A DNA stretch of 64,000 bases from positions 62,001 to 126,000 of the forward strand of contig CAYLUN010000001.1 of the NCBI GenBank assembly GCA_964386865.1, given 5' to 3'. The translations under genes and the position numbers were made by a program. The DNA is from CAYLUN01 sp964386865 (GTDB lineage Bacteria; Verrucomicrobiota; Kiritimatiellia; RFP12; UBA1067). Numbering within the stretch: the stretch's first letter is position 1; every line of letters starts with the position of its first letter. Positions 35,985-46,200 of the stretch are shown piece by piece. Below the pieces are notes generated by a model, which was not told the DNA's origin, searched no databases, and saw nothing but the letters and a program-made list of their open reading frames with translations.

Positions 35985-37342
35985 GGGTTCGCCGCTCCGA
36001 GTTGGCCGCTAACCGCTCTCTTCGGTTGCGCGGGTGGCTTGAAATCGGCCGTCTGCAGCGAGCCCGGCTTGTCATCGTACGGCGTCAGCCTTCCGGCCCA
36101 GTTGGGCTTCCCGCTGAAGCAGTTACCTGACGCGTAGCTCGGCTCCGCAGACTCGTTCTTGATCGCCGTGCCGCTCAGGTTGAACTGGTTGCCAGAGATC
36201 AGAATGTGTCCCGAGTCCGGCCCGATCCGTACGCCGACGCGGCGCAGGTTCGCAGGCTCGGTGAAGATGTTGCCGTCGATCACGATGTTGGCGGCGTGTT
36301 CGAGGTCGATGTCCCTCGGCTCATAGGGACGCTGCGTGTTCTCATCGCCGCCGGGAATCGGCGCGCGCTCGTCCTTAAACCAGCGCGTGCCTGAGCGGTC
36401 ATGGCAATAGAAGAGCGTGTGGCTGATATTCGCCTGCTGCAGGCCGCTCACGGCGATGCCACGGTCGCGGTAGTTGATGTGGCAGCCGTCGATGTGGAAG
36501 CCCGGTTCGGGCCAGGCGGGCGGCCGCTTGTTGAGGTCGATCACGATGCAGTCGACGTTCCCCACGAAGTAGGAGCCGCGGATGATGCCGTCCTCAGGAA
36601 AGGTCTTGTCGGCGCGCTGCACCAGCCCGTACTTTCCGTTCAGAACCCGGCAGTCCGCAATCAGCGGGCTGTAGCAGTCCTCGAGGAGTATGCCGTATTC
36701 CATCGCGTACTTCTGGTCGCCGATCTCGGTCTGGTACTGCTGGGTGATGTTGACGTTCTGGAGGAGCGCGTACCACGCGTTGCGGACGTGCACCGCCTTG
36801 TTGAAATAGCCCTGGTCGAAGCGCGCGCCGCGCACCGCCACGTTGCGCGCCGTGAACTGGCGCATGTTTTCGACGCCCGGGTTGGGGATGTCGAAAAAGA
36901 GCGCGGTTCCGGCGTTCGCGCGCACGGCGACCAGCGCGAGATCGGAGACGATCACCCCCAGCCGGGATATGCGCTCGCCGCGAAAGGCCAGCCCGCCCTC
37001 GGGGTTGTCCACCAGCAGCTCCGTCACATTTTCGCCCGCGCCCTGAATGTGCAGGCCGTAGTAGCTGTCGTTGCCTGCCGCGCGAATAACAGCCAGCCGA
37101 TCAAGCCGGTAGCTGCCCGGAGGGAGATAGATGCGGAGGTGACGATTCGTGCCTGCGGCCAACATGACACGCGCGAAGGCCGCCGACGAATCCCGCGCGC
37201 CGGTGGCGTCCGCGCCGTAACGGAGAACGTTGTACGTCGCCTCGCCCGGCGCCTGCGCGACATCACCCTGACTTCTGGCGGAGAGCGCCGCTGCGAATAG
37301 GGAGGCCGCGCACCAGGCGCGCAGTAGCCTGACGATATTCAC
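35981..37342 (-). CDS. Secreted right-handed beta-helix protein, pectate-lyase-superfamily type
   Basis: A 453-residue protein with a signal peptide ending near SARSQG. The N-terminal motif YNVLRYGADATGARDSSAAF is the Pectate_lyase_3 entry block found in lyases, GH28-like enzymes and phage tailspikes; it is followed by IYLPPGSYRL and repeated helix turns (GIAVSGLQQANISHTLFY, ANIVIDGNIFTEP, GHILISGNQFNLSGTAI). No catalytic set can be pointed out with certainty, so it may be a lyase, hydrolase or epimerase. Overlaps the GH37-like gene and the sulfatase gene by 4 nt each. Confidence 0.82.
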   Translation of the reverse strand: MNIVRLLRAWCAASLFAAALSARSQGDVAQAPGEATYNVLRYGADATGARDSSAAFARVMLAAGTNRHLRIYLPPGSYRLDRLAVIRAAGNDSYYGLHIQGAGENVTELLVDNPEGGLAFRGERISRLGVIVSDLALVAVRANAGTALFFDIPNPGVENMRQFTARNVAVRGARFDQGYFNKAVHVRNAWYALLQNVNITQQYQTEIGDQKYAMEYGILLEDCYSPLIADCRVLNGKYGLVQRADKTFPEDGIIRGSYFVGNVDCIVIDLNKRPPAWPEPGFHIDGCHINYRDRGIAVSGLQQANISHTLFYCHDRSGTRWFKDERAPIPGGDENTQRPYEPRDIDLEHAANIVIDGNIFTEPANLRRVGVRIGPDSGHILISGNQFNLSGTAIKNESAEPSYASGNCFSGKPNWAGRLTPYDDKPGSLQTADFKPPAQPKRAVSGQLGAANP

Positions 37343-38766
37343 GGTCTTTCCCCTTTCAGCAGCCGCGCCGCTTCGAGGTGGTGCGGCGAGGTGACGGCGC
37401 CGTTCACGATGGGGTCCTGCGTCTCGACCATGTGCTGATTCAAGCGCTTCAGCAGGTCGGCGCGGACGGCCGCGTACTGCGGGTCTTGCGCGACGTCATT
37501 TTGCTCCCAGCGATCCTTGGCCAAGTCGTACAGCTCAACGTGCGGCGTCTGCGCGCAGGCCGGGTTCGCCGGCACGTTCACGTCGGACAGCGGACGCCAG
37601 CACTGCGAGGAGTCCATGAACGCCGGCGACGACGTGAAGTTGACGATCAGCTTGTGCGTCGCCGTGCGCACGGCCCGGCGCGGGTCGTAGTAGTCGTGAT
37701 ACGTCAGCTCGGTGAAAAGCGCATCGCGCGCCGCGTAGGCACCGCCATCCAAGAGCGGCGCGAGCGACCGCCCTTGCACGGCTGCGGGAACGGGCACCCC
37801 GGCGAGGTCGAGAACCGTAGGCAGGCAGTCGATATTGGAGACCAGCGCGTCGAACGTCCGGCCGCCGAACCAGCCTTTGCGGGCCGGATAGCGCAGCAGA
37901 AATGCGACTTCTACGCCCGGATCGTAGAGGGTGCATTTCGCGCGCGGCATCGCGATCCCGTGATCGGTTGTAAAGATGACCAGCGTGTTGCTCGCCAGGC
38001 CGAGCCCGTTCAGCGCGTCCAGCACGCGTCCGAACTGGGCGTCCACATGCTTGACCGCGCCTTGCAGGCCAGCCAGCTCGCGGCGCGCGCCGGGCGTGTC
38101 GCGCAGGTAGCCGGGCACCTCCACGCCGAGCGCGTCGTCCGGCTGAAGATGCTTACCCGGAAACGTGTGGTCTTTCGCGATCAAGCCGGCCGGCGGCTCG
38201 TCGTACGGCAGACGATGCGGCTCGATATAGCCCGCGAAAAGGAAAAACGGCCGGGACGGATCCTGCTTCATCTGCGCGAGCACCGCAATCGACCGGTCCG
38301 TGGCTTGCGAAGCCATCGACGCCGGGAAGTACTTCTCATAGCCGAGCCGCTCACTGCCCGAATGCGTCTCGTGGGTGACGCCCACGGCGGTCGTCCGGTA
38401 GCCGGCGTCCCGCAGGATCTGCGCGAGGTGGCGCTCGCCGGGATTGAGCTCCCAGTTAAAGGGCTTGTGCGTCAGCCCCAGCACCCCGTTGCTGTGCGGG
38501 TAGCGTCCCGTGAACAACGAGGCCCGCGACGGGCTGCACCCCGGCGCCGTGCAGAAGCTCTTGGTGAACATCACCCCTTCAGACGCGAAGCGGTCGAGGT
38601 TCGGCGACTGCACGGTCTTGACCCCGTAGCAGTGCAGGTGCTGCCCCAGATCGTGGCCGTGTATCATCACCACGTTACAGCGGCTCTCCGCTGCCGCAAC
38701 GCCGCCCGCCAGACACGCTGCGGCGGCGAAAGCGATCCCGGTGACGGGTCTGCGTTCAATGCGCAT
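37339..38766 (-). CDS. S1-family sulfatase
   Basis: A 475-residue sulfatase. The ATG at 38766 lies inside the end of the upstream sulfatase gene (11-bp overlap) and starts the signal peptide MRIERRPVTGIAFAAAACLAG; the frame is open further but that part is basic and non-homologous. The metal site is unusual, NVVMIHGHDLGQH, with one Asp replaced by the IHGHD pattern seen in heparan N-sulfatase-like members. The formylglycine motif is C77-S-P-S-R81. FTTDHGIAMPRAK carries the distal site. It probably acts on N- or O-sulfate in a polysaccharide; specificity is inference. Confidence 0.92.
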   Translation of the reverse strand: MRIERRPVTGIAFAAAACLAGGVAAAESRCNVVMIHGHDLGQHLHCYGVKTVQSPNLDRFASEGVMFTKSFCTAPGCSPSRASLFTGRYPHSNGVLGLTHKPFNWELNPGERHLAQILRDAGYRTTAVGVTHETHSGSERLGYEKYFPASMASQATDRSIAVLAQMKQDPSRPFFLFAGYIEPHRLPYDEPPAGLIAKDHTFPGKHLQPDDALGVEVPGYLRDTPGARRELAGLQGAVKHVDAQFGRVLDALNGLGLASNTLVIFTTDHGIAMPRAKCTLYDPGVEVAFLLRYPARKGWFGGRTFDALVSNIDCLPTVLDLAGVPVPAAVQGRSLAPLLDGGAYAARDALFTELTYHDYYDPRRAVRTATHKLIVNFTSSPAFMDSSQCWRPLSDVNVPANPACAQTPHVELYDLAKDRWEQNDVAQDPQYAAVRADLLKRLNQHMVETQDPIVNGAVTSPHHLEAARLLKGERP

Positions 38767-40090
38767 TCGCCTTGCCTCCGGCCGGTCTGACCTGAACGTT
38801 GTCCTTGTTCCACTGCTGCCACGCGCGTTCGAGATCCTTCGCCTGAGCCCCGCGGGCGGACTTGAGGTCATCCTTTTCGCAGATGTCCTGGCGGACGTCG
38901 AAGAGCCCCTCATCGGCGCCCACCTTCACGCGCTTCAGATCGCCGTCGCGGACGGCGAACTGGCTGCCGCCGGCGCCAAACCGCCAGTAAAAAGGCCTTC
39001 GCGCGGGCGCGCCTGCCTGCCCTTCGAGCCACGGCAACAGGTTCACGCCGTCGAGCTTCCATGCCGGCTGCACGCCAGCCACGGCCAGCGCGCTCGGCAG
39101 AACATCGAGCGAGCTGACCGGCTCGGGCGACACGCCGCCCGCCGCGATGCGCCCCTTCCACGTCATCGAGAACGGTATGCGTACGCCGCCTTCCCAGAGC
39201 TGAGCTTTGGAACCGCGCAGCGGCGCATTGCTGCCGCCGTTTTCTGCCGACCCCGGAATCAGCGCAGCCCCGTTGTCGCTTAGAAAGACCACCAGCGTGT
39301 TCTCTTCCTTGCCGCTCTTTCGCAACGTCGCGAGGACTCGCCCGACCGCGTCATCCAGCGCCAAAATCATGGCCGCGTTGATCCGCCGCTTCGGGTCGAC
39401 CAGATGCGCGGTCTTGGCGAGATACTCCTCCGGAGCCTCCAGCGGCGTGTGCGGCGCGTTAAAGGCGAGATACAGGAAGAACGGCTCCGGCGCGGCGCGA
39501 CCGATGAACGCGCATGCCTCGTCGGCCAGCGCGAAGGTCAGGTACTGCTTCAGCTCCTCGCGCTGGCGCCCGCGCAGGATCGGCCCCCAGCGCGGATCAT
39601 CCGTCTTCGTGTAGCTGTGCATGCCTGACAGGAAGCCGTAGAACTCGTCAAACCCGCGCGACTGCGGGTGGTGCTGCTCCGATTCGCCCAGGTGCCACTT
39701 TCCGAGCGCGCCGGTCCGATAGCCCGCGCCTTTGAGGCAGTCGGCGATGGTCTTCTGTTCCAGCGGCACGCCGAGTTTCGAGCCGGGCGGCGGATTGCCT
39801 TCATACGGGACGAACCGGCACGGGTGCCGCCCAGTGAGCAGCCCCGCCCGCGACGGCCCGCACACGGGTGCCGTCACATAGCCAGACGTGAACCGCATAC
39901 CCCCCGCGGCCAGCGCGTCCAGGTGCGGCGTCGCGAAATCCTTGCAGCCGTACGCGCTCACGTCCCCGTACCCCAAATCATCGGCCACGATGAGCAGCAC
40001 GTTTGGCCTCGCAGCCGCCCCTGTTTCGGCGGATTCAGCCGGCGACAAGCACAGCAGCGTCGCGGCAAGCACAATTCCTCGAATTCTCAT
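38756..40090 (-). CDS. S1-family sulfatase
   Basis: A 444-residue sulfatase with a signal peptide (MRIRGIVLAATLLCLSPAES). VLLIVADDLGYGD, formylglycine motif C77-G-P-S-R81 (VCGPSRAGLLTG), GALGKWHLGES and FLSDNGAALIPGS are all canonical, so this is the most typical sulfatase of the four. It lies 45 nt downstream of the LamG protein gene; that gap holds the second copy of a 21-bp element. Confidence 0.95.
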   Translation of the reverse strand: MRIRGIVLAATLLCLSPAESAETGAAARPNVLLIVADDLGYGDVSAYGCKDFATPHLDALAAGGMRFTSGYVTAPVCGPSRAGLLTGRHPCRFVPYEGNPPPGSKLGVPLEQKTIADCLKGAGYRTGALGKWHLGESEQHHPQSRGFDEFYGFLSGMHSYTKTDDPRWGPILRGRQREELKQYLTFALADEACAFIGRAAPEPFFLYLAFNAPHTPLEAPEEYLAKTAHLVDPKRRINAAMILALDDAVGRVLATLRKSGKEENTLVVFLSDNGAALIPGSAENGGSNAPLRGSKAQLWEGGVRIPFSMTWKGRIAAGGVSPEPVSSLDVLPSALAVAGVQPAWKLDGVNLLPWLEGQAGAPARRPFYWRFGAGGSQFAVRDGDLKRVKVGADEGLFDVRQDICEKDDLKSARGAQAKDLERAWQQWNKDNVQVRPAGGKANAH

Positions 40091-40119
40091 GGATCTTATG
40101 CTAGCGCATCGGTCGCGCG

Positions 40120-40140
40120 GCGTCTTCCCCCATATTCATG
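40120..40140 (-). repeat. 21-bp element, copy 2
   Basis: Matches copy 1 (26096-26116) at 20 of 21 bases. It contains the TGA stop of the LamG gene, and its CCCCAT/ATGGGG arms can pair. It lies 30 nt upstream of a sulfatase gene. Confidence 0.5.
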
Positions 40141-43100
40141 GGGTGTGGGCGAGCGTCCGTCCGCGTGCCCCGAGTCCGAATGCGATGCGGCAGGATTCGG
40201 GCACCCGCAGGCTAAACGTCACTTGCCACGTCCGCGTGGCTGCGTCATAGTCCGTCTGCCAGTAGTCGTTGCCGTGGACGCTCTGATTGACCTCCTGCCC
40301 ATCCAGCCACACGTGCGGGTCGCGCGGGGAAGAGAGCCCCGTTACAGTAATCGGCACATAGCCGAGGCCACCGGACAGCGTGAACTCGGCCGCGTCGTCG
40401 CGGACGCGGACACACACGGACGGGCACAGGCTGACGAGACTCCCTTTTGTCATCGCTGCGTTTCGCTCATTCAGCACGGCCTCGCGATGGATCATGCGCC
40501 ACGTGTTCCCGTTCGCCTTCAGCGCCGCCCTCAGCGCGTCGTTCGGGCCATAGTAGTCGTCGGCCGCTTGGGGCACGATGACGTGCTCGAAGGTGGCTTC
40601 GACAAAGTCGCCGGGCACGAGCCGTGTGACCCCCGGCGGCGGTACGACGTCCGCCGTGGAGGTGTCCGCGCCGCACGCCTTCACGCCGCGCTCGGCCAGC
40701 CACGGCGACGCCTCTTGGCCGCCAAGCCGGGCCTTCCACGCGCGGATCACGATGCCGCGGTTCGCCCACGCCCCTTCCGGCTCGCCTTTTCCTCTCGCCG
40801 CCGACTTCTTGTCGGCCCGCGAGACCGCCTCGTGCAGCGAAACCCACGGCACGCGGCCGACGCATTCCATCGGCGCGGTGCGATACGCATCCCCACCCCA
40901 CTGCGTATCCCACTCTCTTAGCAGTCCTGCCTCATTGCCGAGCGCCATCTTCCTCTCTCCGGTATAACTGTACGTGTCGGCGCCAATCTGGAAGAGGACG
41001 AAGCGCGAGAAGTCCACAGTCTTCTTCACGTCGAGCCGCAGCCGGTACACGCCGCGCACCAGATCGTCGGTGCGCCCGAGGCTCACGGTTGCGGCGTGCG
41101 CGATGCCCTCTCCAAGACGGCCCGCGTAGGTGACCTCCGTCAAACACGGCCCCTGCCGTTCATACGCCGTCCGCATCCGAGACGGAAACACGCGCTTGCC
41201 GGCCGCGTCGAACAGCCTGAAGAAATCCCCGCCGCCAACGTTATGCGTCCACCCCCACTCGGCGTTTCCGTTCATCGAGCGGACCATCACCGGCCGCACG
41301 TCGAGGATCGCGGCACGCGCCTGAGCTTGGTCCGGCTCATAGCAGATGCTCTCGCCCCACGAGCCGAGCGCGCTCTGATCCCAGAGCTGGTTGCTGCCCC
41401 AGCCGATCAGGCAGAGCTGTGCGTGCGAAGCCGCCGCCACCCCGCCCCAATGCCCGTAGGCCAGCGCCAGCTCAAGCTCGACTTTTGACGCGGGCGGCAG
41501 ACGGAGCATGGAAAAACCGTGGAACCACTGGCCCGCGTAAACGCCGCCCGCGGGACGGCCGTGCCAGTTCTTGCTGAGCTGCACGGGAATGCCGGTCGGG
41601 TTGCCGCCCTTGTCGCGCAACACGGCGGAGACACCGGTGATGGAAACGCCGGCGGTTTTCTCGAACAGCAGCCGCACCGTCTTTTCCATGTCGCCCGGGT
41701 TGGACAGCGTGAGTCGCACGCGCTCCATGGCGTCATTCTTAGTCCGGACGCCGTTTGTCGCGAGCGTGGGCTCGACCCCGTCGAGATTCACGCGATACCA
41801 GCCGTGCCTGTCGTCGCAAAACACCGACACGTTCTTGCCGTTCACGTCGGCGGCCTGAATATCTGCAGGCGGCAGAATGGCGGGCTCTCTCCCGAACAGG
41901 TTACGCACGGCAGCCCCAAGGCCGCTCTCCGTGACCGCATGGATATCCTGCGAGTCAAGCGCCAGATAGATGGTGCGCCACTCGCCCGCTGTTTCGACTT
42001 TAATGCCGCTGCTTTTGGTTCTCGCCGCCGTGTTCGCGGCCCTCAGACGTATGCGCATGGCCGCGTCATCCCATTGTTCGCGGGGCTGCGTCAAAGAGGT
42101 TGTCCCATCGGTGCGGAACCCCCACTCGCGCACAGGCTTCAGCGTTGCGCGGGCGGCCTCCGGACGGGCGTGCCGCTCCCTGATCTCGGCGTCCGACAGC
42201 GCGCGGTCGTACAGACGGATCTCGTCGATCGCGCCCCGGAAATGATAGCCGTCGCCGCAATTGTCCTGCCGCCGCCCAAAGGCCAGCCCGCCTTTTCCAG
42301 GCACCCGCTTGCGGCCGATTTTCTGCTCGCCTGCCGAGTTGCCGTTGACGTAAAAGCGCAGCGTCTCGCCGTCGTAGCTCAGCGCGAAATGGTTCCATGA
42401 CTCGACCCTCATCAGGCCCGGCCGCGCGTCGACGGAGAAAGCGTTCTCGCGCCCGCCGCTGATGTTCAGCCGCGCCTGCGGCCGCTCCCCGAGAATCACG
42501 ATGCCGTAATTTCCCTCGGCGTGCTCGTGCTGGCTCTTACACACCAGCCACGGGTGAGTGCGCTCCGACGCCTGAAAATCGGCGGGAACGAAGGCCCACA
42601 GCTCAAGCGTGAAGCGTTCCGGATCAAGCTCCGCGCTATGCGGGAACTCCAGGTGATTCGTGCCGTCCAGTCCGAAGCCGCCGCCGACGCGGCCGAAGCA
42701 CGCCTCCCCTGCCGGAATCGGCCGCAGGCCCGGACGCGCCGCGAGGATCAGCCCCAGCCGGTCTGGCCACGCCACCGTCTCGAAGCGCGCCTCGACGTTC
42801 AAGCGCTCGCCGACGTCAGACTCGAACACCAGATCCGTCACGTCCGCCCGCTGCAGGAAGCGGCCCGACTCGATCAGGCGCGGGCCGCTGGTCTGCGTCC
42901 ACTTGCCGCCCGCCGTACAACGGTAGTCCCGGCGGTTCACTGTGATTGTCAACGCGAGTTCCGCTGGCGGCAGCCGCTGCCACGCGCGGTTGTCCGCCCT
43001 GGCGCACTCGGCATAGCCCACGCCCGTAGGCACTAAGCCGAAGTGCGGGATCTGCAGCCTTTCCGTGTTCAGCGCGAGCGCGTAGCGTCCGGTCTGGATC

Positions 43101-43276
43101 ACGCGCAGCCAGGGCGCTTCGGGCGTGTGGGTCGGGAAGCCCTCTGCCCACCACATGTGCGCATAGTCCGCAACCCCAGGCATCACATCCCCTGGCGTGA
43201 CCACGCTCGGCTCCGACGCGTTCGCCAAAGCGACCGCGCCGAACACCAGAGCAGCAATGAATGCGCGCACATGCAT
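40136..43276 (-). CDS. Large secreted LamG/concanavalin-like domain protein of unknown function
   Basis: A 1046-residue protein with a signal peptide (MHVRAFIAALVFGAVALANA). Residues about 205-365 form a LamG-like lectin domain (FTLELWAFVPADF, WNHFALSYDGETLRFYVNG, GAIDEIRLYDRALSDAEI). The regions before and after it contain no family I recognise; they are rich in beta strands and tryptophan (YAHMWWAEGFPTH near the start, WGWTHNVGGGDFFRLF in the centre). The position between a giant PATR gene (6 bp) and a sulfatase gene suggests a glycan-binding protein or an undescribed lyase or hydrolase. Confidence 0.72.
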   Translation of the reverse strand: MHVRAFIAALVFGAVALANASEPSVVTPGDVMPGVADYAHMWWAEGFPTHTPEAPWLRVIQTGRYALALNTERLQIPHFGLVPTGVGYAECARADNRAWQRLPPAELALTITVNRRDYRCTAGGKWTQTSGPRLIESGRFLQRADVTDLVFESDVGERLNVEARFETVAWPDRLGLILAARPGLRPIPAGEACFGRVGGGFGLDGTNHLEFPHSAELDPERFTLELWAFVPADFQASERTHPWLVCKSQHEHAEGNYGIVILGERPQARLNISGGRENAFSVDARPGLMRVESWNHFALSYDGETLRFYVNGNSAGEQKIGRKRVPGKGGLAFGRRQDNCGDGYHFRGAIDEIRLYDRALSDAEIRERHARPEAARATLKPVREWGFRTDGTTSLTQPREQWDDAAMRIRLRAANTAARTKSSGIKVETAGEWRTIYLALDSQDIHAVTESGLGAAVRNLFGREPAILPPADIQAADVNGKNVSVFCDDRHGWYRVNLDGVEPTLATNGVRTKNDAMERVRLTLSNPGDMEKTVRLLFEKTAGVSITGVSAVLRDKGGNPTGIPVQLSKNWHGRPAGGVYAGQWFHGFSMLRLPPASKVELELALAYGHWGGVAAASHAQLCLIGWGSNQLWDQSALGSWGESICYEPDQAQARAAILDVRPVMVRSMNGNAEWGWTHNVGGGDFFRLFDAAGKRVFPSRMRTAYERQGPCLTEVTYAGRLGEGIAHAATVSLGRTDDLVRGVYRLRLDVKKTVDFSRFVLFQIGADTYSYTGERKMALGNEAGLLREWDTQWGGDAYRTAPMECVGRVPWVSLHEAVSRADKKSAARGKGEPEGAWANRGIVIRAWKARLGGQEASPWLAERGVKACGADTSTADVVPPPGVTRLVPGDFVEATFEHVIVPQAADDYYGPNDALRAALKANGNTWRMIHREAVLNERNAAMTKGSLVSLCPSVCVRVRDDAAEFTLSGGLGYVPITVTGLSSPRDPHVWLDGQEVNQSVHGNDYWQTDYDAATRTWQVTFSLRVPESCRIAFGLGARGRTLAHTP

Positions 43277-43282
43277 GCCGCA

Positions 43283-46200
43283 TCAGAAGACGCGCAAGAG
43301 CAGGCCGCGCATGCTTGTGACCACGATGATTCGACTGCCGTCACGCAGGATGCGCGAGTTGTAGATGCCTTGGTTGACGCCGCCGACCTTCCACGCGCCT
43401 AAGTTCTCCTCGCCGCTGAGGCTCCCGAAGGTGAACACGGTGACCTGCCGAGGCGGTGTCACGCCAGCGTGCGTCAGATGGATCACATTCGCCCCCTGCA
43501 AGGACAAGGCGCCGGCCACGGCCACGTAGCTGTTCGTAGAGGCCACGCAGTTCATGAAGTTGGTAACGCCGGCGGCTAGCGTGAAGTCGCCGCCGACGGA
43601 GAGGATATTAGCCGTCGTGTTCGTGCCGCCCGTCAAGAGGCGGCTGCGCGATTGCATCGCCACCGACCCGCCGATCGAGCCAACCCCACCCAGCGCGGCA
43701 TTCGTCACAATCACGTGGCTCGCCGCCGCCAGCGTCCCGTTGACAAGCAGCGTTCCCGCCGTGACGCGGTTCGTGCTCGTGTACGTGTTCGAGCCGGCGA
43801 TCTCCAGCGTGCCGGTGCCGGTCTTGACCAGCGGGTCAACGCCATTGAATCCGGCGAGGTTCGCCAGCGTGCCGCCCGTGAACGACACGACATCGATCTT
43901 GGCCGACGCGGAGCCGATACTGTGGCCCTGCAGGTCGAGCGTGCCGCCGGAGAGCGAGAGAATGGCTCGACCGTTGGGCTGCTTGAAGATGTCGCCGCCC
44001 AGTGTCACCGTGCCGCCCGTGACGTTCACGACGCCCGTCGCCGTGCTCGAGGAGAGCATCATCGAGCCGATGTTCGCCACGCCGCCTCCCAGGCTGAGCG
44101 TCGAGATCGCGTTGATGGTGCCGGAGTTGGTCACCGACATCAGCACACTGCTGATGTCCAGTAGGCCACGGTCGAACGAGAAGGTGTTTCGCCACGCCGC
44201 GGTGCGGGTGGTGTACTGTCCCATCCGGAGTGTATTGATGCGCAGGTCCACCGGATGCCCCGCCATGTCGAACAGGTTCGTGGCGGGGTAACCGGTGGAG
44301 ACGGTATTCGAGCCCATCGTCACGTTCGCACGCCCGGCGCCGCTCAGATCACGCAGCGTTAGGCTCCCGCTCCCACTCGCAAACAGCAGATACCCGCAGT
44401 CGCGGTTGAGAGCCCCGAGGTTCAGGTTGTTCACGAGGAAGACGTTGGTGGCGGGCCCGAGACGCAGCTGGTGGGGGCTGCCAAGGGCGCTGCCGCCCAC
44501 CTGCACCGTCGCGGCGCGCACCAGGTTCGAGGTCGCCAAGGTCAGCGTGTGGACGTAGTTGCCCCAGTTTCCGTTGTCGCCTGAGAAACCGATCGTCAGC
44601 GAGCCCGAACCCAGATCCGCGGCGAAGCCAGACAGGCCCGAAAAGTCCGCGCTCGCGAGGCAGCGCTTGTCAGTTCCGGACGCCGACAGGCCCATATTGA
44701 AAGTTCCGCCGCTGTTGACGACCTGCATGGAGCCGCCGCCCTGGGCGACAAACGCGGTGCGCGCCGTATTCACGTTGAAGCCGATCGTCACGTTGCCGGT
44801 AACGGACAGCAACTGGCCCGCCGCGATGAAGATCCGGTTCGTCGCGAAGCCGTTGGTGCTGCTCACGTTCAGGCTGCCGACCGTCGCGCTATAGCTAGTC
44901 AAATCCAAAATGCCGGCCGTGTTTGCGGCGCTGTCGCCGAGCGTCAGCGGCGTGCCGTAGGGCAGTGCCGTCGCACTGGCGATCCGTAGCATGCCGTTGT
45001 TCACGGTCGTTGCCCGATGGCTGTTCACGCCCGAGAGGGTCAGCGTACCCGTGCCGTTCTTCGCAATCGACAGCGGAACACTGGTGTAAGTGATGTCGCC
45101 CGAGAACTCGGTTGTCTCATTGCCGTTGTTCACGGTCGTGGTAAAGACTGTGGAGGCGTGCGTGCCGCGCAACTGGCCCGCGCCCGACAAGCCGCCCATG
45201 ATGTCGTTCTTCTGCGAGTCGAGCCGACCGCCCGCTTCGACGGCCACGTCCATCGAGTCGCCCAGCGAACTGCCCGCGCCGCTCAAAACCGCAGTCGCGC
45301 CGGACTTGACGGTCAGCAGGGGCAGGTCGAGTGTGGTCGCTGGCTCGACTACGGCCGCCACCGTCAGCGTGCCCTCCTCGACCGTCGAGCTGCCTGTGAA
45401 GGTGTTGGCCTTATTGAGCGTCAGGTTACCGGCGCCCTTCTTGGTGAGGCCGAAGCTGCCGCCGCTCTGGCTAATCACGCCGCTCAGCGTCACCGCACTC
45501 GGCACGGTCAGCGTCCGGCTCGCCGTCAGCGCGTTCGTACCGGAGAGCGTCAGCGCGGCGCTGTCCGTCGCATCACCCAGCGTCACGTCTCCGGCCAGCG
45601 CGTAGGGAGTCGAAAGCGTGCGTGCCGTGGTGCTGTCCGCACAGGACAGCGCCGTGCCGTCGCCGAGCGTGAGCCCGCCTGCGCCGAGGGCCGTGTTGCT
45701 GCCGACGCGCACCTTGCCGCCGCTCACCGTCGTCTCGCCGGTGAAATCGTTCGCGGTCGAGATCGTCAGCGTGCCTGCGCCGCTCTTGGCCAATGTGGCG
45801 ATTCCGGTGATCTTGCCGGCGCCTGTGATGGCGACGTCGTTGCCGCCGCTCACCGTGACCGAGGTCGGCGAGACCGGATCAACCAACTGCGCGGTGTTGT
45901 CGTCGGCCGTGCCGTCGAACGTCACGTCGTCGAGGGCGAAGAACGACGTCCACGTCGAGCTGCCGTCGCTCCAGTTTGTCGACGTACCCTGATCCCAGGT
46001 CGCATAGCCCGCCGTGCCTTTCCAAGTCAGGGACGTGGTTGCAGAGGCGGCGAAGGTCACGTTGACCTGGCCCGGCGTGTCGTAATTCAGCGTCGGGGTA
46101 TAACGCCCGTTGAGAACGGTGACGGAGAAGGTGCCCGTGCGCGCGCCAGTGTATTTGATCAGGCAGTAGGTGCCTGCGGTATCCAACGGCTCGGTCACGT

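Noticed and set aside
34557..36137. 526-codon plus-strand frame opposite the GH37-like gene
   Set aside because: No start signal, no domain, and overlaps three minus-strand genes with intact motifs.
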